This document shows, in pieces, positions 43,508 to 51,927 of a DNA stretch of 64,000 nt. Source of the stretch: Pseudonocardia abyssalis (lineage in GTDB: Bacteria > Actinomycetota > Actinomycetes > Mycobacteriales > Pseudonocardiaceae); the NCBI RefSeq assembly GCF_019263705.2, contig NZ_JADQDK010000001.1:992001-1056000 (forward strand). Direction: 5' to 3'. The translations under genes and the position numbers were made by a program. Every line of letters starts with the position of its first letter. Position 1 is the first letter of the stretch. Under the pieces are notes generated by a model, which ran no database searches, had not been told where the DNA came from, and saw only the letters and a list, made by a program, of their open reading frames with translations.

Positions 43508-43526
43508 GGGGCCGATCCTGCCCCCG

Positions 43527-44648
43527 ATGCCCTACCGTCGTGACGTGGACCTGCCGCTCACCGGACTGAGCGAGGTCACGGTCGCGCTCGGCGACGGCCC
43601 CCCGGTGCTGCGCGACGTCACCCTGCTCGCCGCACCCGGGGAGGTACTGGCCGTGCTCGGGCCGTCGGGCTGCGGGAAGACGACGGTGCTGCGGGCCGTC
43701 GCGGGCCTGGAACGGGTGAGCGGCGGTCGGGTGCTGGTGGCCGGGCGCGACGTCACCCGGACCCCGACCTCGGAGCGTCGGCTCGCGATGGTCTTCCAGG
43801 AGACGTCGCTGGTGCCGTTCCTCGACGTCGCCGCCAACCTGGGTCGGTTCACCCCGGGGGCCGAGCGGCACGAGCAGGTGGGCCGACTCGGTCTGCGCCG
43901 GCTGCTGCCGCGGATGGCGCGCACGCTGTCGCCGGGGGAGGGCGGGCGTGTCGGGGTGGGCCGCGCGCTGGTGCGCGACCCCGACGCGTTCCTGTTCGAC
44001 GAGCCGCTCGCCCACCTCGACGCCGCCGAGCGCGCCCGGATCCGGCGCGTGATCGCGGCGGCGGTGGCGCGCGCGGGCGTGGCCGCACTCTACGTCACCC
44101 ACGACCACGCAGAGGCGATGGCGGTGGCCGACCGGCTCGCGGTGCTGCGCGACGGCGAGGTGGTGCAGACCGACACCCCCGCCCGCGTCTACCACCACCC
44201 CGTCGACGTGTTCGTGGCCGAGGTCGCCGCGGAGTCCGGGATCGGGCTGCTGCCCGCGCGGGTCGTCGTCGCGGACGGGTTCGCCGGGTTCGCCGTCGGC
44301 GCGCGCAGACTGCCGCTGTGGGCCCCGCCGCCGGCCGGGCTCGTCGACGGGCGGCGGGTCGTGCTGGGGCTGCGCGCGGAGGTGGTCGGTGTCGCGGGGC
44401 CCGGAGCCGACCCGGGGGCCGTACGGCTGCCCGTCACGGTGGGGCGGGTCGAGCACGCGGGGCACCGGGCCACCGTCGTCGGCGAGGTGTCGGTCCCCGG
44501 CGACGCCGACGGGGCGCGGCTGGTCGCCCGCACCGCCGAGCCGCCGCGCCCGGGGGAGCGGGCCGAGTTCGTCGTCGACGCCCGGCGCGCCCACGTGTTC
44601 GACGCCGTCACCGGTCGCGCGCTCCTGCACCCCGGCGTTACACCCTGA
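43527..44648 (+). CDS. Orphan ABC transporter ATPase (UgpC/MalK/PotA type)
   Basis: The 373-residue ATPase has Walker A GPSGCGKTTVL (~52), Q-loop MVFQETSLVPFLDVAANL, a degenerate signature LSPGEGGRVGVGRAL, Walker B AFLFDEPLAHLD, and a C-terminal TOBE-like domain. The LSPGE signature is weaker than the usual LSGGQ but retains key residues. No permease or binding-protein gene is adjacent. ATG 43527; a GTG 15 bases downstream (VDLPL) is also possible. The gene shares a promoter region with the CocE gene. Confidence 0.78.
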   Translation: MPYRRDVDLPLTGLSEVTVALGDGPPVLRDVTLLAAPGEVLAVLGPSGCGKTTVLRAVAGLERVSGGRVLVAGRDVTRTPTSERRLAMVFQETSLVPFLDVAANLGRFTPGAERHEQVGRLGLRRLLPRMARTLSPGEGGRVGVGRALVRDPDAFLFDEPLAHLDAAERARIRRVIAAAVARAGVAALYVTHDHAEAMAVADRLAVLRDGEVVQTDTPARVYHHPVDVFVAEVAAESGIGLLPARVVVADGFAGFAVGARRLPLWAPPPAGLVDGRRVVLGLRAEVVGVAGPGADPGAVRLPVTVGRVEHAGHRATVVGEVSVPGDADGARLVARTAEPPRPGERAEFVVDARRAHVFDAVTGRALLHPGVTP

Positions 44649-44712
44649 CGCCGTCCTCACCAGAAGTGATGACTGCTGCTAATGGCGGTGCCCGCTGCGG
44701 CGATGAGCAGGC

Positions 44713-44859
44713 ATGACCGTGATCGCTCCCGCCGCCACCGCCGCCCGCGCCGTCGCCCCCGGCCCGCACCTGATGGCCGTGCCCGCCGTCGACCGCGTCG
44801 TCGGCATCCTGTTCACCCTCACCGTCGCCCTGTTCCTGCTCGGCCTCGTGGTCCTGTAG
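44713..44859 (+). CDS. 48-residue single-helix membrane protein
   Basis: This short frame reads MTVIAPAATAARAVAPGP then LMAVPAVDRVVGILFTLTV and a strongly hydrophobic end (ALFLLGLVVL). The C-terminal ~24 residues would form a membrane helix. The third-position GC bias is typical of coding DNA and no better frame overlaps it. It lies between the ABC ATPase gene and DUF2252. The ribosome site is weak, so it is tentative. Confidence 0.4.
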   Translation: MTVIAPAATAARAVAPGPHLMAVPAVDRVVGILFTLTVALFLLGLVVL

Positions 44860-44879
44860 TCACTGCGTAACCTGCGCGG

Positions 44880-46292
44880 GTGACCTCCGCCTCCGGACAC
44901 ACCGTCCTCGCCGACGCCGACGGCACCGCCTACGCCTCGCTGCGTCAGCGGCCCGTGGAGCGGGCCGAACGGCACGCGATGGGCAAGGCCCTGCGCAAGC
45001 GGGTGCCCCGGTCCTCGCTCGCCGACTGGAACCCCGGCCCCGAGCGCCCCGACCCGGTCGCGCAGATCACCGAGTCGCACGTCGGGCGCGTCGAGTCCCT
45101 CGTCCCGATCCGGGTCGGCCGGATGGCCGCGTCGCCGTACGGGTTCCTGCGCGGCACCGCCGTCGTCATGGCCACCGACGTCGCCGCGCTGCCCCGCACC
45201 GGCATCACCCCCGTCGTCTGCGGGGACGCCCACCTGGGCAACTTCGGCTTCTACGCCTCGCCCGAGCGCGACCTCGTGATCGACCTCAACGACTTCGACG
45301 AGGCCCACCCCGGCGCGTGGGAGTGGGACCTGCGGCGGCTCGTCGCGAGCATGTGGGTCGCCGGACGGCACGGGTCGGCGTCGGAGGACCAGTGCGCCGA
45401 CGCCGTGCGCACGTGTGTCGCCGCGTACCGCGACGAGGTGCGCTTCCTCGCCGAGATGCCGCTGCTGTCGCGCTCCTACGAGCGCCTCGACGTCGACCGG
45501 CTCTCCGAGGAGAGCCCGCGCGCACTGCGGGCCGAGGTCGTCCGGGCCGCCCGGCGGGCGCGCAGGCGCACCGGGGACCGCGCGCTGCCGCGGTTCACCG
45601 AGGAGGTCGAGGGCACCCGCCGGCTCGTCGAGGAGCCGCCGCTGATCACCCGGCTGCCCGGCGCCGAGGCCGACCTCGTCGCCGCCGCGCTCGACGACTA
45701 CCTGCAGACCCTCGCTCCGCACTGGCGCCGTGTGCTGGGCGGCTACACGCTGCTCGACGTCGGGCACAAGGTCGTCGGCGTCGGGAGTGTGGGGCTGCGC
45801 GCGTACGTGGCGCTGCTGGAGGGCTCCGCCCCAGACGACGTCGTGTTCCTGCAGCTCAAGCAGGCGCGCCGCTCCGTGTTGGCGCGGCACGTGCACGGCG
45901 ACTCGGCCCTGCACGCGCACCAGGGGCAGCGGGTCGTGGAGTACCAGCAGGCGCTGCAGACCGTCAGCGATCCGCTGCTGGGCTGGGCCAGCGTCGGCGA
46001 CCTGCAGTTCTACGTACGCCAGTTCCGCGACATGAAGGGCTCGATCGACCTCGAGGGCATCCGGCCTGCCGCGCTCGTCGACTACGCGGGCGTCGTTGGG
46101 CACCTGCTGGCCAAGGGGCACGCCCGCACCAGCGGGGCGTCGATGATCTCCGGGTACGTCGGCCGCGGCGACAACCTCGACCGGGCGCTGAGCACGTTCG
46201 CGCGCCGCTACGCCGACCAGACCGAAGCCGACCACGCCGCGCTCGTGGCCGCCGTCGACCGCGGGAAGGTGGCCTGCGAGCCCGGCTACTGA
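44880..46292 (+). CDS. DUF2252 family protein
   Basis: The 470-residue protein has the DUF2252 features: PYGFLRGTAVVMATDVAALP, the kinase-like catalytic region VVCGDAHLGNFGFYAS (GDAHxxN) and VIDLNDFDEAHPGAWEWDLRRL (DFDE), then DVGHKVVGVGSVGLRAYVALLEG and FLQLKQARRSVL. The fold is similar to aminoglycoside/choline kinases, and a phosphotransferase activity has been suggested for the family but its substrate is unknown. The start is GTG at 44880. Confidence 0.85.
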   Translation: MTSASGHTVLADADGTAYASLRQRPVERAERHAMGKALRKRVPRSSLADWNPGPERPDPVAQITESHVGRVESLVPIRVGRMAASPYGFLRGTAVVMATDVAALPRTGITPVVCGDAHLGNFGFYASPERDLVIDLNDFDEAHPGAWEWDLRRLVASMWVAGRHGSASEDQCADAVRTCVAAYRDEVRFLAEMPLLSRSYERLDVDRLSEESPRALRAEVVRAARRARRRTGDRALPRFTEEVEGTRRLVEEPPLITRLPGAEADLVAAALDDYLQTLAPHWRRVLGGYTLLDVGHKVVGVGSVGLRAYVALLEGSAPDDVVFLQLKQARRSVLARHVHGDSALHAHQGQRVVEYQQALQTVSDPLLGWASVGDLQFYVRQFRDMKGSIDLEGIRPAALVDYAGVVGHLLAKGHARTSGASMISGYVGRGDNLDRALSTFARRYADQTEADHAALVAAVDRGKVACEPGY

Positions 46293-46380
46293 CCCGATCC
46301 GTGTGGGGCGTCCGCCACGACGCGGTGTCTCACGGAGCGGCGCGGGTGCCGTCCTGATACGGGTGATCGTCAGGCCGGGG

Positions 46381-47032
46381 TCAGGTGTCGGCAGGTGTGC
46401 GGGTGGGGTCGATCCACTTCGGTGGGAGGAACTCCGGTAGCCCGTCGCGGATGCGGACCAGCCAGTCGGTGTGGTGGATCCGGCGGTGATGGGCCTTGCA
46501 CGGCATCACGAGGTTGTTGATCTCCGTGTGACCGCCGTCGGCCCGGTGCGGGATGTGGTGGATGTCGGACCGGGACGGTGGGGAGTCGCCCGGCGGCGCG
46601 GGTGTTCAGGACGCGGTCGATGACCTCGACGTGCCGCAACCCGATCGTCCCGGCGGTGAACGCAGCGGAGGTGGCGGGCCATCGTGCGGGGAGCTGTTCT
46701 CCGCTCAGGGTGGTGCGGGCGTGGACGTCGGTGGCGGCGGTGACGAACCGTCGGGCGTCACGGTGTTCCCAGGACAGCAGGCCCGACAGTGCGGCCGCGG
46801 TGGTCGGAGAACCCCGGGTGCGCAACGTGCCCTGGTCGTCGAGGGTGGCGACGGCCGCGGTGGAGTTCGCCTCGACCCGGCGTGACGCGCCCTCGCAGCG
46901 GGTCGGCAGCGGGATCAGGTCGGTCTCGGAGGCGGTGCTGGTGGCTGCGACGACGGCGTCGAGCGCGGCGGCGAGGTGCTGGTGCGCGTGTCGGAGGATC
47001 GCCGGCCATACCTGACCAGGTATCTCCGCAGT
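46381..47032 (-). pseudogene. DUF222/HNH endonuclease relic (5' truncated, middle deleted)
   Basis: Two parts of a 13E12-type DUF222-HNH protein are joined out of frame. The upstream part (open from 47032, no start codon) reads ILRHAHQHLAAALDAVVAA, then LSGLLSWEHRDARRFVTAATDVH and AAFTAGTIGLRHVEVIDRVLN, which is DUF222. Next, in another frame, comes the HNH end SDIHHIPHRADGGHTEINNL, MPCKAHHRRIHHTDWLVRI and a normal stop at 46381. About 150-200 residues between the domains are missing and the 5' end is cut at a TGA (47033-47035). The relic is non-functional. A 16-bp palindrome ATACCTG-AC-CAGGTAT lies at 47008-47023. Confidence 0.75.
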
Positions 47033-47413
47033 TCAGGGGCCTTTCGGCATCTCGGATCTCCGGCCTGGGTGCCCGGCCACCGGACGGGTGCGGGTCGAGC
47101 GAGCAACCACCGGATGTCCGGGTCAGGTGGGCGGCCGTCCCCGACCGAGGTGCCCGACCCGGCGCCATGCCCTCCCGACAGGAGAGGCGAGACGCCCGGT
47201 GGTCCCGAGACCGCAACCCCACCGCCCGAGCCGAGCTGTGCTCGTCGGCCGGCGGTCCTGGCCCGCAGGAGACGGGCTCACCACGGATCCGCCGCGCCGG
47301 CAACGGAGGCGGACCGCAACGGCGGACTGGCCGGGCACCATCGGCAAACTCGCCGGGTGCTGTTGGCGCACCCGCAAGGGTCGGGGGCGGGGCGGCTGCC
47401 TAGGGTGACCGGC
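47033..47413. repeat. Gene-free stretch with 22-bp repeat copies and a dispersed 29-bp repeat
   Basis: No gene is recognised between the HNH relic and the next CDS. It contains two tandem copies of the 22-bp element, cores CGGCGGACTGGCCG (47320-47333) and CGGCAAACTCGCCG (47342-47355), in the orientation of the right-hand array at 29781-29926. A 29-bp sequence at 47070-47098 (TGCCCGGCCACCGG...) recurs at 12993-13021 with 26 of 29 identities. These mark a repeat-rich, decayed region. Confidence 0.75.
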
Positions 47414-47932
47414 ATGACGGACGAGCGTGGAGCCCGGGAGATCGCGCAGGCCGCCGAGGCGATCGGTGACCTGCTCTACCGCGCGGTGGAGGCCACCCTG
47501 GAGGACCCCGCTCCCGAACCGGCCCGTCAGGCCGCGGCGCAGCTCTACGACGTCGACTCCCGCACCGTCCCGGAGAGCGACAGCGGGCCCGCGCAGCTCA
47601 TGGGCACGCTGACGCTGATCCGGTTGCTGGGCCTGGTCCGCGAGTCGACGGCCGACCGTCCGGAGCGGGTCGACGAGGTGCTCGGCTGGATCACGGAGTC
47701 GATGGGGAAGCGGTACGCGGCACGGGCGAAGTACGTCACCGGCGTGCTGCGGAGCGAGACCGACACCGCCGACGTCCCCGGCATGCGGCAGGTGCTGATG
47801 ACGGAGTTCGTGCCGTCGCTGGTGTGGCTGCTGGCGGGTTCGGTCGCCGTCTTCGGCGAGGGCGACCTGGACTGGCTGCGCGGCCTGGAGGCCGGTACCC
47901 CGACGACGGCCAGCTTCCTCACCGGGAGCTGA
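47414..47932 (+). CDS. Conserved-looking hypothetical protein, unknown
   Basis: No family is recognised. The 172-residue product is mostly helical: an N-terminal segment REIAQAAEAIGDLLYRAVEATLED, an interior TLTLIRLLGLVRESTADRPERVDEVLGWI, and a hydrophobic C-terminal stretch (VPSLVWLLAGSVAVF). The ATG at 47414 follows GGTGACC. Codon use is typical for the neighbours, so it is likely real. It is convergent with the ABM gene. Confidence 0.55.
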   Translation: MTDERGAREIAQAAEAIGDLLYRAVEATLEDPAPEPARQAAAQLYDVDSRTVPESDSGPAQLMGTLTLIRLLGLVRESTADRPERVDEVLGWITESMGKRYAARAKYVTGVLRSETDTADVPGMRQVLMTEFVPSLVWLLAGSVAVFGEGDLDWLRGLEAGTPTTASFLTGS

Positions 47933-47949
47933 CCGCCGCGGGGGACCGG

Positions 47950-48267
47950 TCAGGCGATGCGGTTCAGGGTGGTGATGACGAGGTCGCCGTCGAGCAGCTC
48001 GGGGATCTTCGGCAGCGCGGCCTGCAGGTGCGGGGTGCCCAGGTGGGCGTCGAGCGCGGCCTGGTCGGTCCAGTGCTCGATGAAGATGAACACGGCCGGG
48101 TCCTGCGAACCCTGGTGCAGCGCGTAGGTGGTGCAGTCGGCCTCGGCGCGCGTCGGCGGGATGAGGGCCTCGAGCACCTCCTGCAGCTCCCGCTCCTTGC
48201 CCGGCTTCGCGCGCATGGTCGCGACGACGGTGAGCAGGCTGCGGTCGTCGTCGGTGGGGATCGACAC
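47950..48267 (-). CDS. Antibiotic-biosynthesis-monooxygenase (ABM) domain protein
   Basis: The 105-residue dimeric ferredoxin-like protein has LLTVVATMRAKPGKERELQEVL, DCTTYALHQGSQDPAVFIFIEHWTDQAALDAHLGTPHL, the ABM/YgiN signature in which FxFxExWxD and HLxxxH-like residues form the small active pocket. YgiN-like members act as quinol monooxygenases or antioxidant proteins. Despite the family name there is no antibiotic cluster around it. Confidence 0.85.
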   Translation of the reverse strand: MSIPTDDDRSLLTVVATMRAKPGKERELQEVLEALIPPTRAEADCTTYALHQGSQDPAVFIFIEHWTDQAALDAHLGTPHLQAALPKIPELLDGDLVITTLNRIA

Positions 48268-48379
48268 GGGTACTCCTCGGGGTGGTTCGGCGGTGAACAG
48301 CGATCACCGTAGTGCGCGAACCGATAGCCTCTCCACGGCGAAGATGTGGTGGGCGCCACAGGAGCACGAGGGAGCGGGA

Positions 48380-49300
48380 ATGGTCAGCGAGACCGGGTTC
48401 GACAGCCACGGCACGCGGTGCGCCGCGTGGTACCTGGAGGCCACCTCCGACGCCCTCGCCGGCTCCCGCGGCCGCCCGTGTGTGGTGATGGGGCACGGGT
48501 TCGGGGCCACCAGGGACGCCGGGCTGCTGCCGTTCGCCGAGCGCTTCGCCGCCGCGGGCGCCGACGTCCTGGTCTTCGACTACCGCGGCTACGGCACCTC
48601 CGACGGCACCCCGCGCCAGAACGTCTGGCACGTGCGGCACCGCGAGGACTACCACTCGGCCGTCGCCCACGCCCGTGGTCTCGACGGCGTCGACCCCGAC
48701 CGCATCGTCCTCTGGGGCAGTTCGTACTCCGGCGGGCACGTCGTGCCGGTGGCGGCGAAGGACGGCCAGGTCGCGGCCGTGATCTCCCAGGGCGCCGCGA
48801 TGGACGGGCTGGCCGCGCTGCTGGAGATCGGGCGCTACGCCGGGGTCGGCCAGCTGCTCAAGCTCACCGGCCACGCGCTGCGCGACATCGTCGGATCCGT
48901 GCTGGGCCGCGAGCCGCACCTCATCCCGGTCGTCGGCCCGCCCGGCTCGCTCGCGGCGATCACCGCCGAGGGCGCCGAGACCGGCTACCGCTCGATCATG
49001 GGCCCGACGTTCCGCAACGAGATGTGCGCCCGCGGCGCCATCCTCATCCCGCTGAACCGCCCGGTCACGGCGGCGTCGCGGCTGCGGGCGCCGATCTTCC
49101 TGGTGGTGGCGGCCGACGACAACATCGCCCCGCCGTCGGCGGTGCGTGCGGTGGCCGCGAAGGCGGGTGCCGGCTCGGAGATCCTGGAGCTGCCCTCCGG
49201 TCACTTCGACATCTACTCAGGCGAGTTCTTCGAGCGATCTGCGGCCGCACAGGTCGCATTCCTGCAGCGCACACTACGTGTGGAGGCAGCGGCAGGCTGA
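48380..49300 (+). CDS. Alpha/beta hydrolase (DLH/S9-like)
   Basis: The 306-residue protein has an oxyanion region VVMGHGFGATRDAGLLPFAERF, VLVFDYRGYGTSDG, the nucleophile elbow VLWGSSYSGGH, an acid-loop VVAADDNIAPPSA and the catalytic His in LPSGHFDIYSG. A serine hydrolase acting on esters or peptides is likely. ATG 48380 has GGGAGC upstream; an earlier in-frame ATG at 48344 adds 12 residues. It is divergent from the ABM gene and followed by a decayed region. Confidence 0.78.
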   Translation: MVSETGFDSHGTRCAAWYLEATSDALAGSRGRPCVVMGHGFGATRDAGLLPFAERFAAAGADVLVFDYRGYGTSDGTPRQNVWHVRHREDYHSAVAHARGLDGVDPDRIVLWGSSYSGGHVVPVAAKDGQVAAVISQGAAMDGLAALLEIGRYAGVGQLLKLTGHALRDIVGSVLGREPHLIPVVGPPGSLAAITAEGAETGYRSIMGPTFRNEMCARGAILIPLNRPVTAASRLRAPIFLVVAADDNIAPPSAVRAVAAKAGAGSEILELPSGHFDIYSGEFFERSAAAQVAFLQRTLRVEAAAG

Positions 49301-49334
49301 CCGGAGCGCCGGCTCAGCGCTCCCTCACCTGATC

Positions 49335-49601
49335 ATGTGGGGCGTGGATCTCGCCCCGCTGGTCGCCGGCTTCCGGCGCGATCTGCGCGCGCAGCGGCCG
49401 AGCCCGCTGACGATCCGCAACTACGAGCACTCCATCACCCAGTTCTGCGAGTGGCTGCAGGCCTCGGTCGGCCGGGCTCAGCCTGCGCGTCGACGATCGC
49501 GGTCCACTCGGCGAGGTAGCGCCGCACCTCCGCATGAGCTCCGCGACCGAATGCGGCGGCGAGCCGAGGCCGCGGAGGCTGTCCCGCTACAGCCGACGTA
49601 G
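49335..49601 (+). pseudogene. Tyrosine-recombinase N-terminal fragment
   Basis: The first ~45 codons (LVAGFRRDLRAQRPSPLTI, then RNYEHSITQFCEWLQAS) match the N-terminal SAM-like core-binding domain of XerC/phage integrases. After that the frame runs into arginine-rich antisense-like sequence and stops; the catalytic domain with its RHRY residues is absent. It marks the remains of an integrated element or an exchange site. Its end overlaps a small membrane protein gene on the other strand. Confidence 0.65.
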
Positions 49602-49736
49602 AGATCGGAACAGCCATGCGCCCGCACCGAGGCAGCTGACCACCGCGGGGAGCAGTGCTCCCACCGCGGCGAGCATGATGCCGGTGACGAACAGGACGGT
49701 CGCCAGCACGAGTTGCGCGAGCAAGCCGACCGTCAC
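49587..49736 (-). CDS. 49-residue small membrane protein
   Basis: The frame reads VTVGLLAQLVLATVLFVTGI, MLAAVGALLPAVVSCLGAG and ends AWLFRSLRRL, with one or two hydrophobic helices and a basic C-terminus. GTG at 49736 has GGAGG upstream, at an unusually long 11-base distance. The frame is open further upstream but lacks another start. No homolog is recognised. It is inside the decayed region and may be real or a remnant; 49737-50013 holds nothing else I can support. Confidence 0.35.
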   Translation of the reverse strand: MTVGLLAQLVLATVLFVTGIMLAAVGALLPAVVSCLGAGAWLFRSLRRL

Positions 49737-50013
49737 ACCGTCATCGTCCTCCAGGACGGCACGGCACGTCTGACCGATATGAGCCGGACGGTCGGACGCG
49801 GCATGCGGCGGTCACGGTGTACCGACGTGAGGCTGACGCGGATCCGTGGTCATGCCGATCGTTGCGAGTCCCGCGGAAGTGGCCGTCCACACAGGACGGA
49901 TGCAGCGAACCGGTCGCCGGCCAGGGATTCCGTGATGCGGGGGCCCCGACGACGACGCCACCGTCGCGTCGCACCCGAGAACGGACTCCGGACCTGGTCG
50001 GAGACATGGAGTG

Positions 50014-51732
50014 CTATTCGCCCGCGACCGGCTCAAGTCTGCGACGGCTCTGCACCGTCGAGGTCGCGGTCAGCGCCACGACGAGCAGCATGGCCGTGAG
50101 CATGGCCGGTGCGGTGACGGTCGCGACCACGGCGTGCGGACCGTGGTCGAAAAGGTCGGTGGTGTCACGGTTCGCGAACCCGTCGGAGGCGTACCGGCCA
50201 ATGGCGATCGTGAGTTCGACGGCATGTCCGAGCGTACCGAGGGGCAGGGCGACGGACAGCGCTCCGGCCAGCATCCGGGTGGCGCGTGTCGTGGCACCGC
50301 CACGGTGCCGCCACGTCATGAGGACGGCGGGGACCAACAGCCCCAGGGCGATCACGTGGTGGGCGATGTGGAGCAGGCTCGTGTTCCCGAAGGACGCGAA
50401 CACGAACAGGGACAGGAACGGCAGCCAGACCAGCGCGGACAACACGAGCAGGCGACGCACCACAGGAAGCTCCTCCGGGACGGGTGACAGTGCGTCGGAG
50501 CGTAGGAATCCGCTGCTCAGGACCACATCGGCGAAACCGCCTAACCGGTCGCACGCGGGGGTGCGGGTGCCGTCGCGGAAGGCCAGAACAGCATGTACCC
50601 GACGGTTGTCCTGCGGAGAGTCCGGTAGATCGAGCTTGGCGAACACCGAACGCAGATGGGCGTCGACGGTCCGCTGGGACAGCACCAGGCGGGCGGCGAT
50701 CCCGGCGTTGGACAGGCCCTCCGCGAGCAGCGCGAGGATCTCGTTCTCGCGCCCGGTCAGCGACCCCAGGTGGCCGGATGTCGCCCGGTCCGGCGCAGCG
50801 GAGACCATCGGCACCGCTTCGTCGTCGGAGCGCTGACCGGCACTGGGCAGCCGGACCGTCAACGCCCGCGACGCGCACACGACGCAGACGGTCAACGCCA
50901 GGTACATCCCGCCGTACACGACGGCGGCCGCAGCGTCCCCGTCGGACGGGCCCACCGACCCGCAGAGCATGACGAGTGCCGCGCCGGCCAGCGATGACGC
51001 TCCGACGGTGGCGAGCCGGCGCACGGCCTCGGCCTCGGCACGACGGGTGGCGAGCAGCGCTGCCAGCGGACCGAGCAGGACGGTGGCCAGGAACGCGGCG
51101 TTGAGCGCCGTCCCGATGACGACGCCCGGCGGCCAGATCAGCGGTGCGCGGGCGGTGAGCGGAGCGAAGTCGTCGAAGAACGCCGCGAAGGACAGGACGG
51201 CCGCCACGAGCAGCCCGAGGACGACCGCCACCGGGCGGCGGGTGGACCCGCGACCCAGGTAGCGCACGGCGAGCAGCGGCAGCAGTGAGAAGGCGGCCAG
51301 GACGGGGAGGTGTGCCGTCCCGGCGAGTACGGCCGTGGCCCAGGCGAGGGGTGTGTCCGGAGCGGCCGCAGAGGTGAGCGTCGCGAGTGCCGACCAGCCG
51401 GGTACTGCGAGCGCGGCCAGCGCGAGCCCGGCCACCGCGCGCCGCCAGGTGATCCAACCCGGGTCGAGGGTGCGGTAGGTGTGCACGAGAGCGGCGGCGG
51501 CGACGAGCGCGGCGGCGAGCACCGCGTAGGACGCACCCCCGAGCGGTACCGGGCCCTGCCGGGCGACAACCACCGCAGCCGTGACCGGTAGCGCGAGACC
51601 ACCGACGAGCCAGGAGAACGGGAGCCGGGAACGGTGGACCGCCACGGTTGGGGAGACTACGGCGGGTTCCGTGGTTCGGGCGTCGTCCGGAACGGGAGGA
51701 CCGCGGTACTCGGACAAGGGCGACGTCAGCAC
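50014..51732 (-). CDS. LuxR helix-turn-helix protein with membrane domains on both sides
   Basis: The 572-residue protein has about seven or eight membrane helices (first at ~residues 38-60), then a LuxR/GerE helix-turn-helix at ~325-385 ([20 protein letters not shown], then [20 protein letters not shown]), then about four further membrane helices from ~427 ([62 protein letters not shown]) to the C-terminus. Membrane-bound LuxR proteins normally end with the HTH, so the additional C-terminal membrane domain is unusual. It is one uninterrupted frame. GTG at 51732 is preferred; an ATG at 51828 adds an arginine-rich tail. The signal and targets are unknown. Confidence 0.75.
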   Translation of the reverse strand: MLTSPLSEYRGPPVPDDARTTEPAVVSPTVAVHRSRLPFSWLVGGLALPVTAAVVVARQGPVPLGGASYAVLAAALVAAAALVHTYRTLDPGWITWRRAVAGLALAALAVPGWSALATLTSAAAPDTPLAWATAVLAGTAHLPVLAAFSLLPLLAVRYLGRGSTRRPVAVVLGLLVAAVLSFAAFFDDFAPLTARAPLIWPPGVVIGTALNAAFLATVLLGPLAALLATRRAEAEAVRRLATVGASSLAGAALVMLCGSVGPSDGDAAAAVVYGGMYLALTVCVVCASRALTVRLPSAGQRSDDEAVPMVSAAPDRATSGHLGSLTGRENEILALLAEGLSNAGIAARLVLSQRTVDAHLRSVFAKLDLPDSPQDNRRVHAVLAFRDGTRTPACDRLGGFADVVLSSGFLRSDALSPVPEELPVVRRLLVLSALVWLPFLSLFVFASFGNTSLLHIAHHVIALGLLVPAVLMTWRHRGGATTRATRMLAGALSVALPLGTLGHAVELTIAIGRYASDGFANRDTTDLFDHGPHAVVATVTAPAMLTAMLLVVALTATSTVQSRRRLEPVAGE

Positions 51733-51927
51733 ATCTCCCCGTGCGTCACCGCCCGTTGCGCGGATCGTCGCACTGCTCGACCCGGCCCGTCTCCGCCGTC
51801 GCCAACGCCCGTCGCCAACGCAGGACACCGTCCGGCCGGGACCGTTCCCGGCCGGGGTCCGGGGCCGCTTGCTCTGGCCCGGGGCTCGGACTCGCGCGTC
51901 GCGAGGGGGCCGGGGCTCGGACCCGAC
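51733..51927. repeat. Short direct repeats between two membrane protein genes
   Basis: A 13-bp unit CCGTCGCCAACGC is repeated head to tail at 51796-51808 and 51809-51821, and GGGGCTCGGAC occurs twice near 51880-51922. No gene is recognised on either strand; a promoter for the LuxR protein probably lies here. Confidence 0.6.

Noticed and set aside
47950..48267. Antibiotic biosynthesis cluster suggested by the ABM-domain name
   Set aside because: The ABM domain is a general fold; there are no polyketide, peptide-synthetase or tailoring genes near it.
49737..50013. Minus-strand frames in this gap as genes
   Set aside because: Translations are Arg/Ser/Gly-rich without domains or ribosome sites; nothing could be supported.
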